This document shows positions 31,667-42,145 of a stretch of DNA of 64,000 bases, piece by piece (positions within the stretch are counted from its first letter, which is position 1; each line of letters opens with the position of its first letter). Both the position numbers and the translations under genes were made by a program. This DNA comes from Catonia carolina (Eukaryota; Arthropoda; Insecta; Hemiptera; Achilidae). The DNA lies in assembly GCA_035578175.1 (NCBI GenBank), contig JAQMRL010000014.1, forward strand, positions 14,985,774-15,049,773. The letters run 5' to 3'. Below the pieces are notes generated by a model. The model had not been told where the DNA came from. It ran no database searches and worked only from the letters and a program-made list of their open reading frames with translations.

Positions 31667-33578
31667 GAGGGGTTTATTGCAATAACCAGACAAGTCAAAA
31701 AATTGAAAATATCAGGAACCAGTTAAAACTGTCTATCATCTTGTAAATGGTTTAAAACTTAAAAATAAAAATCAATGCTATTGTAAATTACAATGATTAA
31801 TAGTTTTTGTGAAATTTTATAAAGATATCCTTTTCCATTGTTTAAAAAAAAAATAAAAACTGCTTGACTTAACTGGTTTTTGAAAAATTTTTGAATTTCC
31901 AACAATTTTTTTACTTCTAAAACAGTTTTATCTACTTTGTCTTATAAATTTTTACCTTCTCAGTTACTTTATGCATTCGGATGGATTCGGAATGGTGAAA
32001 AATTTAAGATTTTGTAAGAAAGTAAAATATTTTCTTTCTATAATGAATGAACATCTTAACTAACATAAACATCTTTACACAAACATAACTAACACAACAT
32101 AAGTACTTACAAGAAAAGTTTTATAATAATAATAATAGTTTGGCATAACAGTCAACTTTTAACACCATTCATCCATCACTAACAACCATCGCTATGTTCA
32201 TCAGAATCTATTTCTGTGGTATCACCGTTTTTTTGAACACAAACAGGATTTTCAATTTTAATAAAACTCTCATAGAATGCCTTACTGGACGTGTGCTGTA
32301 AATAAGGCAGTAGACTTACAATACCATGTGCCTTGGCTGGTTTTATTCCTGGGTCTTGGCTGTATAGTGCTAGCAGTTCAAGAGTCGTAGGCAGCAAATT
32401 CGTTCGTTTCAGTACGTTATGTTTCTTCCATGGGGCGTCATATGAAAACCTTGCTAGAACTTCTGGGTGATTCCTATCAATTTTTAACATCTTCACTTTC
32501 TGCAGTTGGAGAGGTGGCTTAGGTGTCTTGAGAAACAATGGCCCTGTAGCTTCTTTTAGATTCTTAAACATGTTACTTCTCATTACACGTAATTTTAAAG
32601 GACGAGGTGTCTTGCGTGCCTGAGAAACCGTCATATCCCAATGATAAGGAACTTCAGCATTGCTCGTCTTTTTCTTCTGTGCTGAGATCAGGGCAAAGTC
32701 TTGGTCATTAGCTAAGTAGCTGTACCCTCTTACTGGGAACAGATACATATGCTCTTAAACATCTTCAAAATATGTACAATACAATACAGGAATACTACCA
32801 TTGTGCGATTTTTATTCTGCCCAGGACAGCCGTCATTAAGCAGAACTAAATCTTCCTGTCTCTCATCGTCAGGCAAATTATTAAGGTAGTGTAAAATCAT
32901 GGACGTTACTTCATTGGGGCCCTTATTCCTTCAAATTCTAAATATCTATACATAAAAACGTCATTGTTCCCATTTTTGCGAATGCCAAATACATTGTACC
33001 ACAGCTGACGTGCATAGAACACTGCATTTGACTGAATGAGTGGCAGTGCGAGATTTTGCATAAAATCAAATGATAAGTTATAAATGTCATTTTTACTTTG
33101 GAATTACTTTCCCAACGTTGTTTATGTGTTCTATTCCTGAAACTTTTGCTTTCTTTATCAAGAGCCTGAGGTCTACTTTTTGGCTTTCTTTTCAAAGACC
33201 ACTCCAAATTCAACTCTATATTCATATTTTAATTTAAATAAAACAATCAACCACACAAATATTCCACCACACTACTACAACTCCCATTAACATCTAAATC
33301 TATCAGCTGACTTGTCTTGTTTTAGAGGGAAAATGTTTTGACATATCTGCTTCTTGAAGAATAATGGCTGACTTGTCTTGTTTTTGTGGTAAACTCTTTT
33401 TGACTTGTCTGGTTTTTGCAGAACCATTATATTTTTAAATTGTTATAATGCTTGACTTGTATAGTTTTTGTGGAAATCAGCTGTGCCAGCTGATAAAGAT
33501 TTTTGTGAAGTATAATATGGCGCCATTATTTAAAAATTGAAAATTTTTGACTTGTCTGGTTTTTGCTAGAAACCCCTC
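31667..33578 (-). mobile_element. DNA transposon with DUF7869-like protein, 1.9 kb
   Basis: The terminal inverted repeats share GAGGGGTTT, then a TTGCAATAACC or CTAGCAAAAACC block, then AGACAAGTCAAAAA. The 4-bp duplication AACT flanks both ends (31663-31666, 33579-33582). The motif TGACTTGTCTGGTTTTTGC or a variant occurs five times near the right end (33302-33590) and in weaker form near the left end (31710, 31865). The gene inside reads from the right end toward the left. Together this is an autonomous-style layout: one gene, TIRs and repeated subterminal sites that would suit transposase binding. Confidence 0.8.
32176..33228 (-). pseudogene. DUF7869-like putative transposase, frameshifted
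   Basis: Encoded on the minus strand without introns, about 350 codons across three frames. In order: KRKPKSRPQALDKESKSF and KQRWESNSKVK (33090-33200); FMQNLALPLIQSNAVFYARQ and LWYNVFGIRKNG (about 32980-33060); after a frame break near 32930, VTSMILHYLNNLP and LLNDGCPGQNKNRTMVVF (32795-32890), the hallmark (S/N)DxCxGQNKN of this family; after another break near 32755, FPVRGYSYLANDQDFAL (32680-32735) and a long C-terminal part ending EIDSDEHSDGC. Insect genomes carry many unnamed proteins of this type. That it is the transposase of the surrounding element is inferred from the TIRs and target duplication. The usual Ser-Asp is Asn-Asp here, and the first acidic block after MYRYLE is damaged. Confidence 0.75.
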
Positions 33579-33582
33579 AACT

Positions 33583-33939
33583 TATTACAGAGTAAAATTG
33601 TTGTTGACGGTATGACTGGGGGTGGGGGAGCGTTACGGCGATGACGTAAGCAATGGTTTTACCAGGTCACAACAGGCATAGGACAGGTGGGTGGGTACCT
33701 TGTATATGGCAGCAAGCGGTGAAGGCGGATCGAAGGTCCGTTTCACACGGGTTGATTTATGTTTAAGCGTGTTTTTATCGTACGTCCATCTATGTAAGCA
33801 TTACCTTTGTTATTTGTCCGATGAATGTAGAAGTTGATCGTTCATGCTACCGTCCCGGTGCCAAAAACGTCGGATTCAGAAATAATGCAATTAAAAATAT
33901 TTCTAGTCGACTTAATGTTAATACAAATGTTATTTTTCT
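33583..33939. other. Unassigned stretch
   Basis: Somewhat more GC-rich than its surroundings. The palindromic GTCCGTTTCACACGGGT at about 33735 recalls a site at 12998. No gene was recognised. Confidence 0.4.
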
Positions 33940-34115
33940 GGTTATCAGCCGGAAGGGTGATTTGAAACTCTAGAGGACTTTACTACGTAAAACGAGGAGT
34001 GAGGTGGTTACCATTGCGTTCCTCACTGAATGTAAAATTATATTTCCCAGCATGCCAAACCCGTTGAACTGCATCTTATTTCTACCCTGCCAATGACACC
34101 TTCACTTCATTCACC
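33940..34115 (-). repeat. SINE-C, 3' part, split by Hel-A
   Basis: Covers the GGTTATCAGCCGGAAGG tail region to CCTTCACTTCATTCACC. The rest of the same copy resumes at 34857, with about 60 bp lost at the junction. Confidence 0.75.
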
Positions 34116-34856
34116 TTGAAACTTAAGTTAGATTCTACTACCGGACTCGACACGAACATTTTCATCAAAATCGGTCAACCTGAAGTAGTAGTTTATTTGT
34201 GTCATTTTTCACTTGTTTGCGATTTTCTCTAAAACGGCTCCTACGATTTTTTAAAAATTGCCTCATTTACTAAATTTTGTATGCTCTACAAGATAGGGTT
34301 GGCGCCATGTATGCTGAAATTCTTAGAGAGGTTGTTTTTTAGTAAAAAAATTATTTTTTTTATATTTCGACGTAAATATGCATTTTAGCGCAAATATGTA
34401 ATAATAAAAGTTGTAGAGAATTTTAAATTCTACAACTTTTATTTCAAACATCTTTTGTATAACGCTTAGTTTAGCGGTAATTAGCGATTTTCTGTTTTTC
34501 TCTCTCACGAAAACGTGTAAAAAAATAGATTTTTTTAAAAATTCAGCCTTACTAGACTATGCATTTTACGACAAAAGTGTATATAACCAAATTTATTGGA
34601 AATTAAGAGATCTACAACTTTTATTTAAAGCATTTTTCTCTACAGAGCCCAGTTTAGCGTGAAAGAGTGATTTTCCGTATTTTTAAGCCAAACTGAGGTT
34701 GATTTTCATTTTGCGTCTTTCACTTACGATTAAAATTAGGTTATGTTTATTGAGTTTAGTTTTTTGTTTATTTCTAATGTTTTATTACTAATTTTAGGTT
34801 ATATTGTTCAATATTTGCATTGGAAAGAGAAAGTCGTGTGTTTCACACCAAATTTT
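34116..34856 (+). mobile_element. Hel-A copy 15, 5' truncated, inside SINE-C
   Basis: Enters at the TTGAAACTTAAGTTAGATTC block just after the microsatellite and runs to the hairpin terminus TGTGTTTCACACCAAATTT. Confidence 0.85.
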
Positions 34857-34921
34857 TTTGTCTTTAAACCTCTACCTCTTCTGTTCTTAAATGATTCAGT
34901 CATTTAATTGATTATTTTTAA
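34857..34921 (-). repeat. SINE-C, middle part after Hel-A copy 15
   Basis: Resumes TCTTTAAACCTCTACCTCTT and CAGTCATTTAATTGATT, then passes into SINE-B. Confidence 0.65.
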
Positions 34922-35156
34922 GAATATCTGGTCTAGAGGTAAAGTCGTCGACGCGAGTAAGCTGTTTAACAGCTGATTTTCGAAGACGAACGTTCTTGAT
35001 TCAAATACTAAATAGTGGTTACTGGTATACGTTGATGGTTGGGGTTCAATTAACCATAATCTCTCAAGATCGTCGGCCTGAATCTGTAGAAGACTACGCA
35101 TTATTTACACGTCATTCATATCATCCTCATTTCCTTGTGTAATGGGGTTGCTTTTT
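34922..35156 (+). repeat. SINE-B, diverged
   Basis: Head TCTGGTCTAGAGGTAAAGTC, GCTGTTTAACAGCTGATTTT palindrome, box B TTGATTCAAATAC (mutated), body to TGGGGTTGCTTTTTG. Both tips are lost. Confidence 0.75.
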
Positions 35157-35545
35157 GTTTAGGTCAGTAGCTTAAAGGCTGGTTTGAACCTTTAGAGGTT
35201 TTACTAAATAAAACGAGGGGCTAGGTGGTTTACCATTGCGTTCCTCACTGAGTGGAAAAGTATGTTTCGCCGCATGCCCGGCTCTCTGAAAAGCATCTTC
35301 TTTCCACCCTGCAAACCTTCATTTCATTCACCACAGGGTCTGGCTGTATAATGATAAAATTCATTACTCTCAGAGGAGTAACTCTGATTAATGTCTTTTA
35401 CACCTCTACCTCTTCTGTTCTTAATTGCTTTAGTCATATGGATGATCATATGATAAGAAACAGAACTATTTTTGTAGCTCTGGAACTTGCAGATTGAGTG
35501 CAAATAATTTAACACTTCACCTGACTGTTATGGGCAACAATTATG
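35157..35545 (-). repeat. SINE-C, near full length
   Basis: The complement of the family from TTTAGGTCAGTAG (tail side) through CTGGTTTGAACC to the CACCTGACTGTTATGG head. The frame at 35252-35497 is a frame of the repeat. Confidence 0.8.
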
Positions 35546-35718
35546 GAGACTGCACAACAAACTTCTTAATCCGAAATAATTTAATTTAATAGTGAAGTGC
35601 TACTCATGTTTTTGGAAATGTATGACGTCCTTTCCTCCCGCCAATTACGGCGTACACAAGGTCGTGCGCCTAGCTAGAGTTCCCCATACTATACTTTTAA
35701 AAGACATGTAATTTAAAT

Positions 35719-36567
35719 GTTACTTTCTCTTGCCTATATGAATATATAGGAAGGAAAGTATTGTTTTCATATCGATTTTTCGAATTGAGTTTTCACCGGA
35801 TATACGCGTTTTCAGACCCCCTGAACCCAAAAAATGTTTTTAGCGATTGGTTTGTGTGTGTGTGTGTGTGGCTGTCTGTCTGTCTGTCTGTGTAAACAGA
35901 ATACCTCAAGAACGGAACATCGTACGAACTTCAAACTTAAAACTTAAGTTAAATACTACTACCGGACTCGACACGAACATTTTCATCAAAATCGGTCAAC
36001 TGGAAGTAGTAGTTTATTGCGATTTCTCAAAAACGGCGTCTACGATGTTTTTTAAAATCACCTCATTTACTACATGTTTTATGCTCTACAAGATAGGGTA
36101 GGCGCTATGTCTGCTGAAATTCTCGGTAAGGCTGTTTTCTTGTAATAATTTTTTTTTAAGATTGCGGCTTTAATATGCTTGTAAGCGCAAAAATGTATAT
36201 AATAAAAATATTAGAGAATTTAAAATTCGCAACTTTTATTTCTAACATTTCTTTGTATAGCTCTTTGTTTAGCGGTAATTAGTGATTTTCTGTTTTTCTT
36301 TAATAAAAATCCGTAAAAAATAGATTTTTTAAAGATTTCAGCTTAGTGTGTATTTTACGACAAAAGTTTATGTAGTCAAATTTATAGGAAATTAAAAGAT
36401 CTACAACTTTTATTTAGAGGATTTTTCTGTACAGAACCTAGTTTGCGTAAAAGAGTGATTTTCCATATTTTTAAACCAAACTGACGTCGTTTCATTTTCA
36501 TCATTCACTCACGATTAAAATAAGGTTATGTTTTCTGAGCTTAGTATTTTTGTTTAATTCTAATGTT
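35719..36567 (+). mobile_element. Hel-A copy 16, main part, split by a composite SINE
   Basis: Starts TTACTTTCTCTTGCC. The microsatellite is GT followed by (GTCT)n at 35868-35892. It breaks at AATTCTAATGTT, where SINE-G begins, and resumes at 37000. Confidence 0.88.
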
Positions 36568-36806
36568 GGCCTTCGAGCCATCACAGTCAGTCAGCTGGTA
36601 GTAGGTCGCTATTATTTGTTAAGTAACACCGGTTGGGCAAGCGATTTCGTATGGTGACCAGCTTACAGCCATCCATGAACAAACTCTACTGGGGGTCCTT
36701 GTTCAAACTCATGCCTAATTAACGTCAAATAATACAGCAAAGCAGAGATCAAATTGGGTAGTTGTCAATAATGTTCAGTTCCCGATAACAAATAAAAGCT
36801 AAAAAA
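36568..36806 (+). repeat. SINE-G (first half of a composite SINE)
   Basis: Head GGCCTTCGAGCC, AGTCAGTCAGCTGG, AACACCGGTTGGGCAAGCGA, box-B-like TTGTTCAAACTC, end AACAAATAAAAGCTAAAAAA. It is fused directly to SINE-T. Confidence 0.85.
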
Positions 36807-36990
36807 GCAGTTGGTAACGTGCTCGCCTCTCATCATGCGGTCCTGGGTTCGAATCCCACTCAGGCACGGCATATTTTCATACGTTACAAAAAATCATTTC
36901 ATCCTCATCACACACAGTTACACCCCAACGTCGTCGCTAATGACCTTGATGTTGATGCGACGTTAAACAAATTAAAAAAAAAAAAAATCA
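36807..36990 (+). repeat. SINE-T (second half of a composite SINE)
   Basis: Begins inside box A (GCAGTTGGTAACGTGCTCGC), with box B GGGTTCGAATCCC and a poly-A tail. It lacks the GCCGGCCGCATTGGC head. The near-repeat TTAATTCTAATG / TTATTTCTAATG outside the pair suggests both halves moved together. Confidence 0.85.
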
Positions 36991-36999
36991 AAGTTTTTA

Positions 37000-37078
37000 T
37001 TTCTAATGGTAAGGTTATATGTTTAATTATTTGTAGTTGCAAGAGAAAGTTGCGTAAGTGCTTTACACCAGTTTTTTT
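37000..37078 (+). mobile_element. Hel-A copy 16, 3' tip
   Basis: Resumes TTTATTTCTAATGGTAAGG and ends with GCAAGAGAAAGTTG and a mutated hairpin (GCGTAAGTGCTTTACACC). Confidence 0.85.
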
Positions 37079-37932
37079 TCATACAGAGGAAGGAATTCGT
37101 GAAAATGTTAAAGTACGTTTCCTTATTATTTTTTTAAAGTTAATTCCTCCAGGGTTGGTTAAGTCGTTTTGTGTTAAATTAACACCGATTAAACCTTAAC
37201 AATGTAAAACAACTTCATACTAAACTACAATTTATATATGTGTGTGGGTGTCTGTGTGTGTATGTGTGAGTTTAGAGAATAGTTGTCATTTTAATAACAT
37301 ACAATATACTAGAATATGTTGTTGGAGGAAGGAAGGAACATGGTGTGTATGGCATGTAATCTGCTTGTAATTTGTTTGTTTAATGTCTGCGATTCGAGGT
37401 AGGCTTTAATTTCATACCAACGTACCCACTCTAAACTTAACCTAATATTTCATTTTGCTTCCCTTTGCTTTATTTAATTATATTCAGATTAATGTCCTGA
37501 ATCTACACACTGTTCAAAAAGTTTTGTTTCAAATCTTGATCATTATGTTGATGGATTTTGTACATGTAGACAAATTTTTTATTCGGTTAAACATATAAAG
37601 TAACCCGGTAAAATATAATTTTAATATGCCGTAGATTGTGGCTTTATAACATAGGGTTGCGTTCTTAATAAAACACCCGGTTCTTCCTTGGAAAAAACCA
37701 TTGCTGACACAATATAACGAAACTACTGCTGTCACCACACTAATGCTTGACTGGAACATTTTAACTCTCTTAGTAGTTGGTCTTGAGTACACTGTTGCCA
37801 ACATACCTATTGGGGGACAGAAAATTTTACCGATGTATACTTCTATCTTCTTATAATCAGGGTTGCGTCCTTAATAAAATCCGTTATTATTTAAACTAAG
37901 GTGACAAAATTTAAGAGTATAATTTCTTTTAC
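37079..37932. other. Intron sequence, nothing recognised
   Basis: Contains an imperfect TG tract at 37240-37272. A 91-codon minus frame at 37529-37804 has no family resemblance. Lies just downstream of the tetraspanin-like exon. Confidence 0.5.
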
Positions 37933-38111
37933 CTGAGTATACCGAGGAAACATAGTTTTAGGAAAGCTATGACGCAATAACCGAGGACAAACAATATATC
38001 GGCTGTGTGCCTCAACCACGCAAGTAATTTTTCTTCACATCCGATGCGCCGGAACTGAGCATCTCCCATACATCGTAGTGCCACGGACGTACAACTCGCC
38101 AATCCTCGAAC
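37933..38111 (-). CDS. Internal exon of a tetraspanin-like gene (end of large loop, TM4)
   Basis: A pyrimidine-rich tract and CAG acceptor (38112-38125) precede a 179-base exon followed by the donor GTAAAAG. It starts in phase 0 and carries 59 codons plus two bases with no stop. The peptide begins VRGLASCTSVALRCMG, continues FRRIGCEEKLLAWLRHTAD and then has a hydrophobic segment LFVLGYCVIAFLKLCFLGIL. The Cys-Gly-Cys arrangement before a Trp-Leu and the last membrane helix are what tetraspanins show at the end of the large extracellular loop and in TM4. Tetraspanins organise membrane microdomains with partner proteins. The cytoplasmic tail must be in a further exon at lower coordinates, which I could not find. 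Which tetraspanin it is remains open. Confidence 0.65.
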
Positions 38112-38316
38112 CTGGAAACAAAAAAAGAAAAAATTAAATTTTTAACAAGATACACCAGTTAGAATTAAATTTTTGACAAGTCTTAAAAGAGTTGTCAGTT
38201 TGCTCATTTGACTTACTGATACAAGATCATGGAAAAAGAAATTGTCCGTCTTGAAAGCCTCTTGACAGAGAGGAACAATGTGCGGATTGTAAAACCATTT
38301 AGGAAAATATTTATAT

Positions 38317-38453
38317 TTTTACTTTCTTTTGTCTATATAAATATACAGGACGGAAAGTATTGTTATTTTCATGTCGATTTTTCGAAATCTAGTACTACAC
38401 CGGATCTACACGTTTTCACACTCCCTGAAAAAAAAACATGTTTTCCGCGATTG

Positions 38454-38516
<63 letters not shown>

Positions 38517-39328
38517 TGCGCGCGCGTGCGCGTGCTTGCGTGCGTGCGTGTGTGAACAGAATATCTCGAGAACGGAAGATCGTACGAACTTGAAACTTAA
38601 GTTACATACCACTACCGGACCCGACACGAACATTTTCATCAAAATCGGTCAACCGGAGCAGTAATTATTCGTGTAATTTTTCACTTTTTTGCAATTTTCT
38701 CAAAAACGGTCCTACGATTTTTTTTAAAAATCGCCTGGTTTACTAATTTTTTTATGCTCTACAAGATAGGGTAGGCGTCATGTTTGCTTAAATTCTTGGT
38801 GAGGCAGTTTTCTCGTAAAAAAATTATAATTTTTAAGATTACGACTTTAATATGCATTTTAACGCAAAAATGTATCTAGTAAAAATTGTAGAGAATTTAA
38901 CATTGTACAACTTTTATTTAAATATTTTTTTGTATAACGCTTAGTTTAGCGGTAATTAGCGATTTTCTGCGATTTTTCTCACGAAATCGTGTAAAAAAAA
39001 CGATTTTTTAAAGATTTCAGCCTTCTTATGCATTTTACGACAAAAAAGTATAATAAAATTTATAGGAAATTAAAAGATGTACAACTTTTATTTAGACCAT
39101 TTTTCTCTACAGAGCCTGGTTTAGCGTGGAAGAGTGATTTTCCGTATTTTTAAGCTAAACTGAGGTTGATTTTCACTTTACGTCTTCCACTCATGATTAA
39201 AATAAGATTACGTTTTTTAAGGTTAGTTTTTTGTTATTTCTTATATTTTATTACTAATGTTAGGTTATATAATTAATTATTGACATTGGCAAGAGAAAGT
39301 TGTGTGAGTGTTTCACACCAGATTTTTT
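38317..39328 (+). mobile_element. Hel-A copy 17, full length
   Basis: Starts TTTTTACTTTCTTTTGTC and ends at the hairpin and CCAGATTTTT. It has one of the longest microsatellites (38455-38552), (GT)n followed by GCGT and CGCG repeats. Confidence 0.9.
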
Positions 39329-39425
39329 TAAATAACTAAAACTTGTCGAGAATGGCATTTTAATGAAATAAAGTATTTCGCGCGTTTTTGTTCCATACAA
39401 TTATGTAGGCCCTACTATAGAAAAA

Positions 39426-39857
39426 ATGGTGTTTTTAAGATTGTAGCTTTAATATGCATTTTAGCTCAAAAATGTATATAATAAAAGTTTTAGGGAATTT
39501 AAAATCCTACAAATTTTATCTCAAACTTTTTTGTACAACGCTTAGTTTACCGGTAATTAGTGATTTTCTGTTTTTTTCTCACGAAAACATGTAAAAAAAA
39601 TCAACTTTTTAAGATTTCAGCCTTATTATGTATTTTACGACAAAAGTGTATATAATCAAATTTATAGGAAATTAAAAGATCTACAACTTTTATTTAGACC
39701 ATTTTTCTCTACAGAGTCTAGTTTAGCGTGAAAGATTGATTTTCCGTAGTTTTAAGTCAAACTGAGGTTGATTTTCATTTTGCACCATTCACTTTTGATT
39801 AAAATGAGGTTATGTTGTTTTGTTTATTTCTAATGTTTTATTACTAATGTTAGTTTA
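39426..39857 (+). mobile_element. Hel-A copy 18, middle part
   Basis: 5' truncated. Starts near TTTTTAAGATTGTAGC, breaks at GTTAGTTTATTGT, and resumes at 41208 beyond two inserted elements. Confidence 0.85.
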
Positions 39858-40280
39858 TTGTGCGGTTCCAAGCTCCGTGTAGTTACGGGAGAAGGGTACG
39901 GTTGAGGTATAATGAATGAGTGACGCATGCTGGGAGAACGATTGTTGTATTACTCTGATACAAAAACATTAGTTTTTAAACTTTCCGTATTTAACATATT
40001 TTTTTTGTATTTATTACATATATTTATTTACATATTTTGATATAAATTACAAATTAAATATTATGAATCCGACCAAGTAATTAAACCCGGTAGGTATTTG
40101 TTAAATTAATGCGCCGGATGATAAAATGATATTGAAAATGATATTTTTTTAGTCTAGTTAGTACACGCTACCACTAGAAATGCGTCAGCTGTGAAACACT
40201 ACTAACTCATTCATTCCCCCCACTACTATAAAAACACACTGCATTCCTTCAAACTACACGGAGCTGGGACTCAAGCAGTA
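39858..40280. mobile_element. ~420-bp element with inverted ends AGCTCCGTGTAGTT
   Basis: The left end CCAAGCTCCGTGTAGTT and the right end AACTACACGGAGCTGG are inverted repeats. Near the right end there is a TATA-like ACTATAAAAACACACTGC. No coding frame. It could be a MITE or, less likely, a solo LTR; the target duplication is unclear (ATTGT is possible). Confidence 0.55.
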
Positions 40281-40282
40281 TA

Positions 40283-41207
40283 CGGGGTGTGGCTATTAAA
40301 TATCGAGACCGACGTAAAAAATTCAATTTTAATTTTATACACAATCACTTATTGTCACCTTCAATATACAATCCTTCGCTATCCCTACAACGCTCCAATG
40401 GAATTTTCCATTGTTGGAAACAGTGCTGGTAGTCATCTTTTATCAGCTCCTTTAGGACACGTGCTGCTTTCTATTTACAGCTTCCACAGACTCAAATCTT
40501 GTCCCTTTTAATGCAGATTTCATCTTAGGGAACAGGTAGAAGTCACATGGTGCAAGAGCTGGTGAATAAGGTGGACTTTCTAACACTGAGATGCTGTACT
40601 TGACTAGGAACCTCTTGAAAGATATCGCGGAATGAGCTGGCGCATTGTCTTGGTGGAGAACCCATGATTTGTCATTCCACATTTCGAGGTATTTTTTCCT
40701 TACTCTTTGACGAAGTTTAGAAAGTACCTAAATCTGGTTATATTGATTCATTGTTTGACCTTCACGAACCCAGTGAAGGTACACAATCCCATATATATGA
40801 AAAAAAATCATCATTGCTTTAAATTTTGACTTGCTCATTCGAGTTTTTTTTGGCTCTCGGTGAAGTTCGGTTGTTCCAGTGCATGGATTGGTGCTTCGTT
40901 TCCGGATCATAATTAAAAAACCACGTTTCATCACATGTTATTATCTTCTAACTGTTCCCTACGGTAAAATCTGCATTAAAAGGAACAAGATTTTGTCTGT
41001 GGAAGCTGTAAAAGAGAAAGCGGCACGTGTCCTGAAATAGCTGACAGAAGATGACTTCCAGCAATGTTTCCAACAATGAAAAATTCGCATGGAGCGTTGT
41101 AGGGATAGGGAAGTAGTGTATATTGAAAGTGACAATAAGTGATTGTGTATAAAGTAAAAATAAAATTTTTTACATAGTCAGTCTCGTTATTTAATAGCTA
41201 CACTTCG
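40283..41207 (-). mobile_element. Fold-back mariner derivative, copy 2
   Basis: 925 bp, TA on both sides (40281-40282, 41208-41209). Same structure as 15212-16135: inverted arms that both encode the transposase C-terminus, and a centre with SWVLHQDNAPAHSAISFKRF and SPPYSPALAPCDF on the minus strand. Here the third catalytic Asp reads SPALAPCD, a further loss. Frame breaks are present. Confidence 0.9.
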
Positions 41208-41271
41208 TATTGTTCATTATTTTCATTGGAAAGAGAAAGTCTAGTGAGTATTTTACACCCGATATTTTTTT
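41208..41271 (+). mobile_element. Hel-A copy 18, 3' tip
   Basis: TATTGTTCATTATTTTCATT, then GGAAAGAGAAAGTC and the mutated hairpin (GTGAGTATTTTACACCCG). Confidence 0.8.
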
Positions 41272-41944
41272 TTTACTTAAGGGACATGTGCTTTCTGAAA
41301 TTACCAATTCATTTAATAACTTTCATGTGATAGATTTGGTGGTACATTATGCTGTCTAAAAATATAATAGAAAATAAATAAAACTGCCAGGAAATCATTA
41401 CGGTTTTCCTTACAATATGTATGAATTTTATGACTAAATAATGTAGAAAAATCAGTAGAGAATTTCAAATAGTTGAATGTAGAATAATAATGGGCACTTG
41501 ATATTTGATTGCTGTTTGTTGTAATAAATAGGGGATGAAAATGGTGTGTGAGGGGTGGGAGGGTAGTGGTGTATGACGGGTTGAAACATAATACGACTTG
41601 AACAAGTAATGACAAATGGTTTGTTAACACCGAGTGGGTGTGTTGGGGAGGAGGATGATTTTGAATAATGGATGCACATCCTAATGGCATTTCGTCCCGC
41701 TTGACGTTTTATATATGCAGCCCCTACCAGAAATTATTCTCGTTTACATGCTAACGGGCGGTTTGTTATAATTCCTAAATATTTCTCCTATTATTCTAGT
41801 CTAAATAAATACCTCTGTTAACGCTGATTTTAATCATCGCTTTAAAGTTGCTGTGCCAATGGAATTTGCGTTGCAAATATCATTCGGGTTGATTATATTA
41901 TTAAAGTTTTCATTGGAGAATCAAAGAACACCGTAGATAAATTG
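41272..41944. other. Unassigned stretch
   Basis: Long minus-strand frames (41313-41690) are proline/serine-rich low-complexity translations without family resemblance. No gene is called. Confidence 0.4.
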
Positions 41945-42042
41945 TTGTTGTTTAGTTCATCAGATGAATAGCTGATTTGAACCTCTAGAGGTTTTACTAA
42001 GTCAAACGAGTTCGGTGGTTTACTATTAACTTCATCACTAAA
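41945..42042 (-). repeat. SINE-C, tail part, split by the piggyBac-like element
   Basis: Starts with the tail TTGTTGTTGTTTAG and the CTGATTTGAACCTC box and stops at CACTAAATTAA. The same copy resumes at 44566. Confidence 0.85.
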
Positions 42043-42145
42043 TTAACCCTTTAAGGACCATAGCAATTTTTCTTGAATAATGACATGTAACTTGGTAAAT
42101 AAGTTCTATAAAGCTTGTTGATCATCGGAAAAATAATAAAAAGAA

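Noticed and set aside
37529..37804. Possible continuation exon of the tetraspanin-like gene
   Set aside because: No convincing acceptor in the needed phase, and the peptide does not look like a tetraspanin tail.
38013..38111. Alternative reading of the 38.1 kb exon as a terminal exon (FEDWRVVRPWHYDVWEM...stop)
   Set aside because: Another frame of the same exon is open to a good donor, fits the phase of the upstream exon and encodes tetraspanin-like features, so it is preferred.
41313..41690. Possible 125-codon minus-strand protein
   Set aside because: Low-complexity Pro/Ser/His translation with no domain, splice site or relative recognised.
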